Assembly (NCBI GenBank): GCA_022571615.1
Contig: JACZXM010000006.1
Location: 13,473 to 19,038 of the forward strand
Reading direction: 5' to 3'
DNA from: Acidobacteriota bacterium
GTDB lineage: Bacteria; Acidobacteriota; UBA890; WLXD01
DNA length: 5,566 nucleotides
Shown: in pieces, positions 3,948 to 5,566 of the stretch
How positions within the stretch are numbered: the first letter of the stretch is position 1
Layout: each line of letters begins with the position of its first letter
Made by a program: the position numbers and the translations under genes
Notes under the pieces: model-generated
Told to the model about the DNA's origin: nothing
Database searches by the model: none
Seen by the model: only the letters and a program-made list of their open reading frames with translations

Positions 3948-5566
3948 GTGGCCGCACGAAACTGGAAGAACTGGCTGCTGCGCTTGCGGGGCGAGGGGCA
4001 GCCGAGCGCCGACCGCGAGATCGACGAGGAGGTCGCCTTCCATCTGGCGATGGAGGCCGACAAGCACCGTCGCCAGGGTCTGAACGCGCGGCAAGCTCTG
4101 CGGCGAGCGCGTCTGAGCTTCGGCGGCGTGGAGAGCTTCAAGGAAGCGTGCCGCGATGAACGAACGGGGAGTCAGTTAGACATGTTGATGCAGGACGTCC
4201 GTTACGCACTCCGGACTCTGGGTAAGAACTGGGGCTTCGCCGCCACGGTGGTGCTGACACTGGCACTCGGAATCGGTGCCAACAGCGCGGTCTTCAGCAT
4301 TATCTACGGCGTGCTCCTGCGGCCGCTCCCTTACCAGCGAGGCGACCGCCTGGTGCTGCTGCAACAATCGAACCCCGCCGCCGGGACGTCGAGCCTGGTC
4401 TCGATCGCGGAGCTGTACGACTATCGCGAGCAGAGCGGAGCTTTCGCGGAGCTGGTCGAGTACCACACGATGTTCTTCGTGCTCCTCGGCCGGGGGGAAC
4501 CCGAACGTGTCGAGACGGGCGTGGTCTCGGACAACTTCTTCGATACTCTCGGCGTGGCGCCGCTTCTCGGCCGCACCTTCGTTGAGGGCGAGGACGATCT
4601 TGACGCCGACGCGGTCCTCGTTCTGAGCTACGGCTACTGGCGAGACTCCTTCGGTGCCGATGCCGACATCATCGGCAAGGTGTTCGAGATGAACAACAGA
4701 CCGCATACCGTGGTCGGGGTGCTGCCGCCGATCCCACAGTTCCCGACCGAGGTCGATGTCTACATGCCCACGTCGGCGTGCCCGTTCCGGGCCAACGCCG
4801 AACGCGACATGGCCGGCAACCACGGCAGGTTTCGTATGCTCACCGTCTTCGGACGTCTGGCGGAGGGAGCGACGGTCGCGAGAGCGGACGCGGAGATCGA
4901 CGCCATTGCCGGTCGCTTCGCGAGCGATTTCCCCGACGCCTACTCTCCTGAGCGTGGTTTTGATGCCGGCGTCGTGGACCTGAAGGAGGAGCTAACGCGA
5001 GAAGCGCGCCCGGTGCTGTTGATGCTACTGGCGACCGCTGGGCTGGTCCTGCTGATCGCCTGCGCCAACGTGGCGAACCTGTCGCTGGCGCGCGTCATGC
5101 GTCGGCAACAGGAGATCGCGGTTCGTGCCGCGCTCGGCGCCAGCCGTGCCCGCCTGATGCGCCAGTTGCTCACCGAAAGCACCGTGCTGGCGCTCATTGG
5201 CGGCGCCCTCGGACTAGCCTTCGCCTACGTCGGCCTCGACATCCTGGTCCAATTCGCCAGCCGCTACACACCACGCGCTGCCGCCGTAGGACTCGACGGC
5301 TGGGTGCTGGTGTTTACCCTCGCGGTCTCGGTGGGCACCGGGCTGGTCTTCGGGTCCTTCCCCGCGCTCCCCGGCACTCGGGATGTCGGCGGCGCGATCA
5401 AGGAAGGAACACGAGCCACGACGCGTGGCGGGCTGCGGCTCCGACGCGCCCTGATCGTAGCTCAGGTGGCGCTGTCGTTCGTTCTGCTGGTCGGGGCTGG
5501 CCTGACGCTCCGGAGCCTGACGCGGCTGCAGGCAATCGATCCCGGATTCGACACCGAACAGGTGCT
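3948..5566 (+). CDS. ADOP-type ABC transporter permease with permease prefix domain, 3' end missing
   Basis: From the GTG at 3948 the frame stays open to the window edge, giving 539 codons of a protein usually about 800-900 residues long. Residues 1-75 are the permease prefix domain: WLLRLR, then DREIDEEVAFHLAME (22-36), QGLNARQALRRARLSFGGVESFKEACRDE (43-71). A first membrane helix follows (about 97-123, with LALGIGANSAVFSI), then a periplasmic MacB-type domain (about 130-345). The FtsX-like core comes next: a helix at 355-378, ANVANLSLAR (373-382), EIAVRAALGASRARLMRQLLTES (389-411) and helices near 412-435 and 452-472. A second half starts at about 500 with another membrane helix and DPGFDTEQV, matching the duplicated plan of these permeases. 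MacB relatives work with an ABC ATPase in mechanotransmission or export; none is visible here. Substrate unknown. It forms one unit with padR. Confidence 0.92.
   Translation, partial: MAARNWKNWLLRLRGEGQPSADREIDEEVAFHLAMEADKHRRQGLNARQALRRARLSFGGVESFKEACRDERTGSQLDMLMQDVRYALRTLGKNWGFAATVVLTLALGIGANSAVFSIIYGVLLRPLPYQRGDRLVLLQQSNPAAGTSSLVSIAELYDYREQSGAFAELVEYHTMFFVLLGRGEPERVETGVVSDNFFDTLGVAPLLGRTFVEGEDDLDADAVLVLSYGYWRDSFGADADIIGKVFEMNNRPHTVVGVLPPIPQFPTEVDVYMPTSACPFRANAERDMAGNHGRFRMLTVFGRLAEGATVARADAEIDAIAGRFASDFPDAYSPERGFDAGVVDLKEELTREARPVLLMLLATAGLVLLIACANVANLSLARVMRRQQEIAVRAALGASRARLMRQLLTESTVLALIGGALGLAFAYVGLDILVQFASRYTPRAAAVGLDGWVLVFTLAVSVGTGLVFGSFPALPGTRDVGGAIKEGTRATTRGGLRLRRALIVAQVALSFVLLVGAGLTLRSLTRLQAIDPGFDTEQV

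Noticed and set aside
4176..4823. A 215-codon reverse frame inside the permease gene
   Set aside because: It is antisense to the MacB-type periplasmic domain of the permease, with a His/Arg/Glu-rich composition and no motif. Codon bias of the real gene explains it.

Overview
The window is a high-GC bacterial chromosome fragment, about two-thirds G+C by eye. It holds five protein-coding genes and no RNA genes, CRISPR array or insertion sequence that I can support. The best clue to the host is the right half: a short PadR regulator followed 20 bp later by a large MacB/FtsX-type permease that carries an N-terminal 'permease prefix' domain. From what is known of these families, this pairing is characteristic of Acidobacteriota (the 'ADOP' permeases), and it also occurs in Gemmatimonadota and related soil lineages. 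The secreted M28 peptidase is of a type common in the same groups. Acidobacteriota, perhaps a Vicinamibacteria-like lineage, is therefore my inference, not a demonstrated assignment.

Layout: positions 1-335 hold no convincing gene, but contain a C13 homopolymer, a 12-bp tandem repeat, a small hairpin and one copy of a 14-bp direct repeat. A tiny ribbon-helix-helix (Arc-like) protein follows at 336-524 (+). It converges on a two-gene leftward unit: a DUF819-family membrane protein (565-1719, -), preceded in transcription order by a secreted, PA-domain-containing M28 zinc peptidase (1766-3337, -).

A 257-bp divergent intergenic region (3338-3594) then separates this unit from the rightward PadR (3595-3927) and ADOP permease (3948 to beyond the window end, 539 codons visible). 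The region contains a candidate PadR promoter (TTGACG, 18 bp, TACTCT), a 7-bp perfect inverted repeat and a 9-bp direct repeat spaced 31 bp. These are plausible operator elements.

How they may work together: the peptidase probably hydrolyses peptides outside the cytoplasm, and the DUF819 protein is a polytopic carrier of unknown substrate co-transcribed with it. PadR probably autoregulates itself and the permease. Because the two units are divergent and share one regulatory region, PadR may also affect the peptidase/DUF819 unit. No ABC ATPase is visible for the permease. Nothing here is clearly a new system. The most useful leads are the shared divergent control region, the peptidase-DUF819 pairing and the prefix-domain/PadR linkage.
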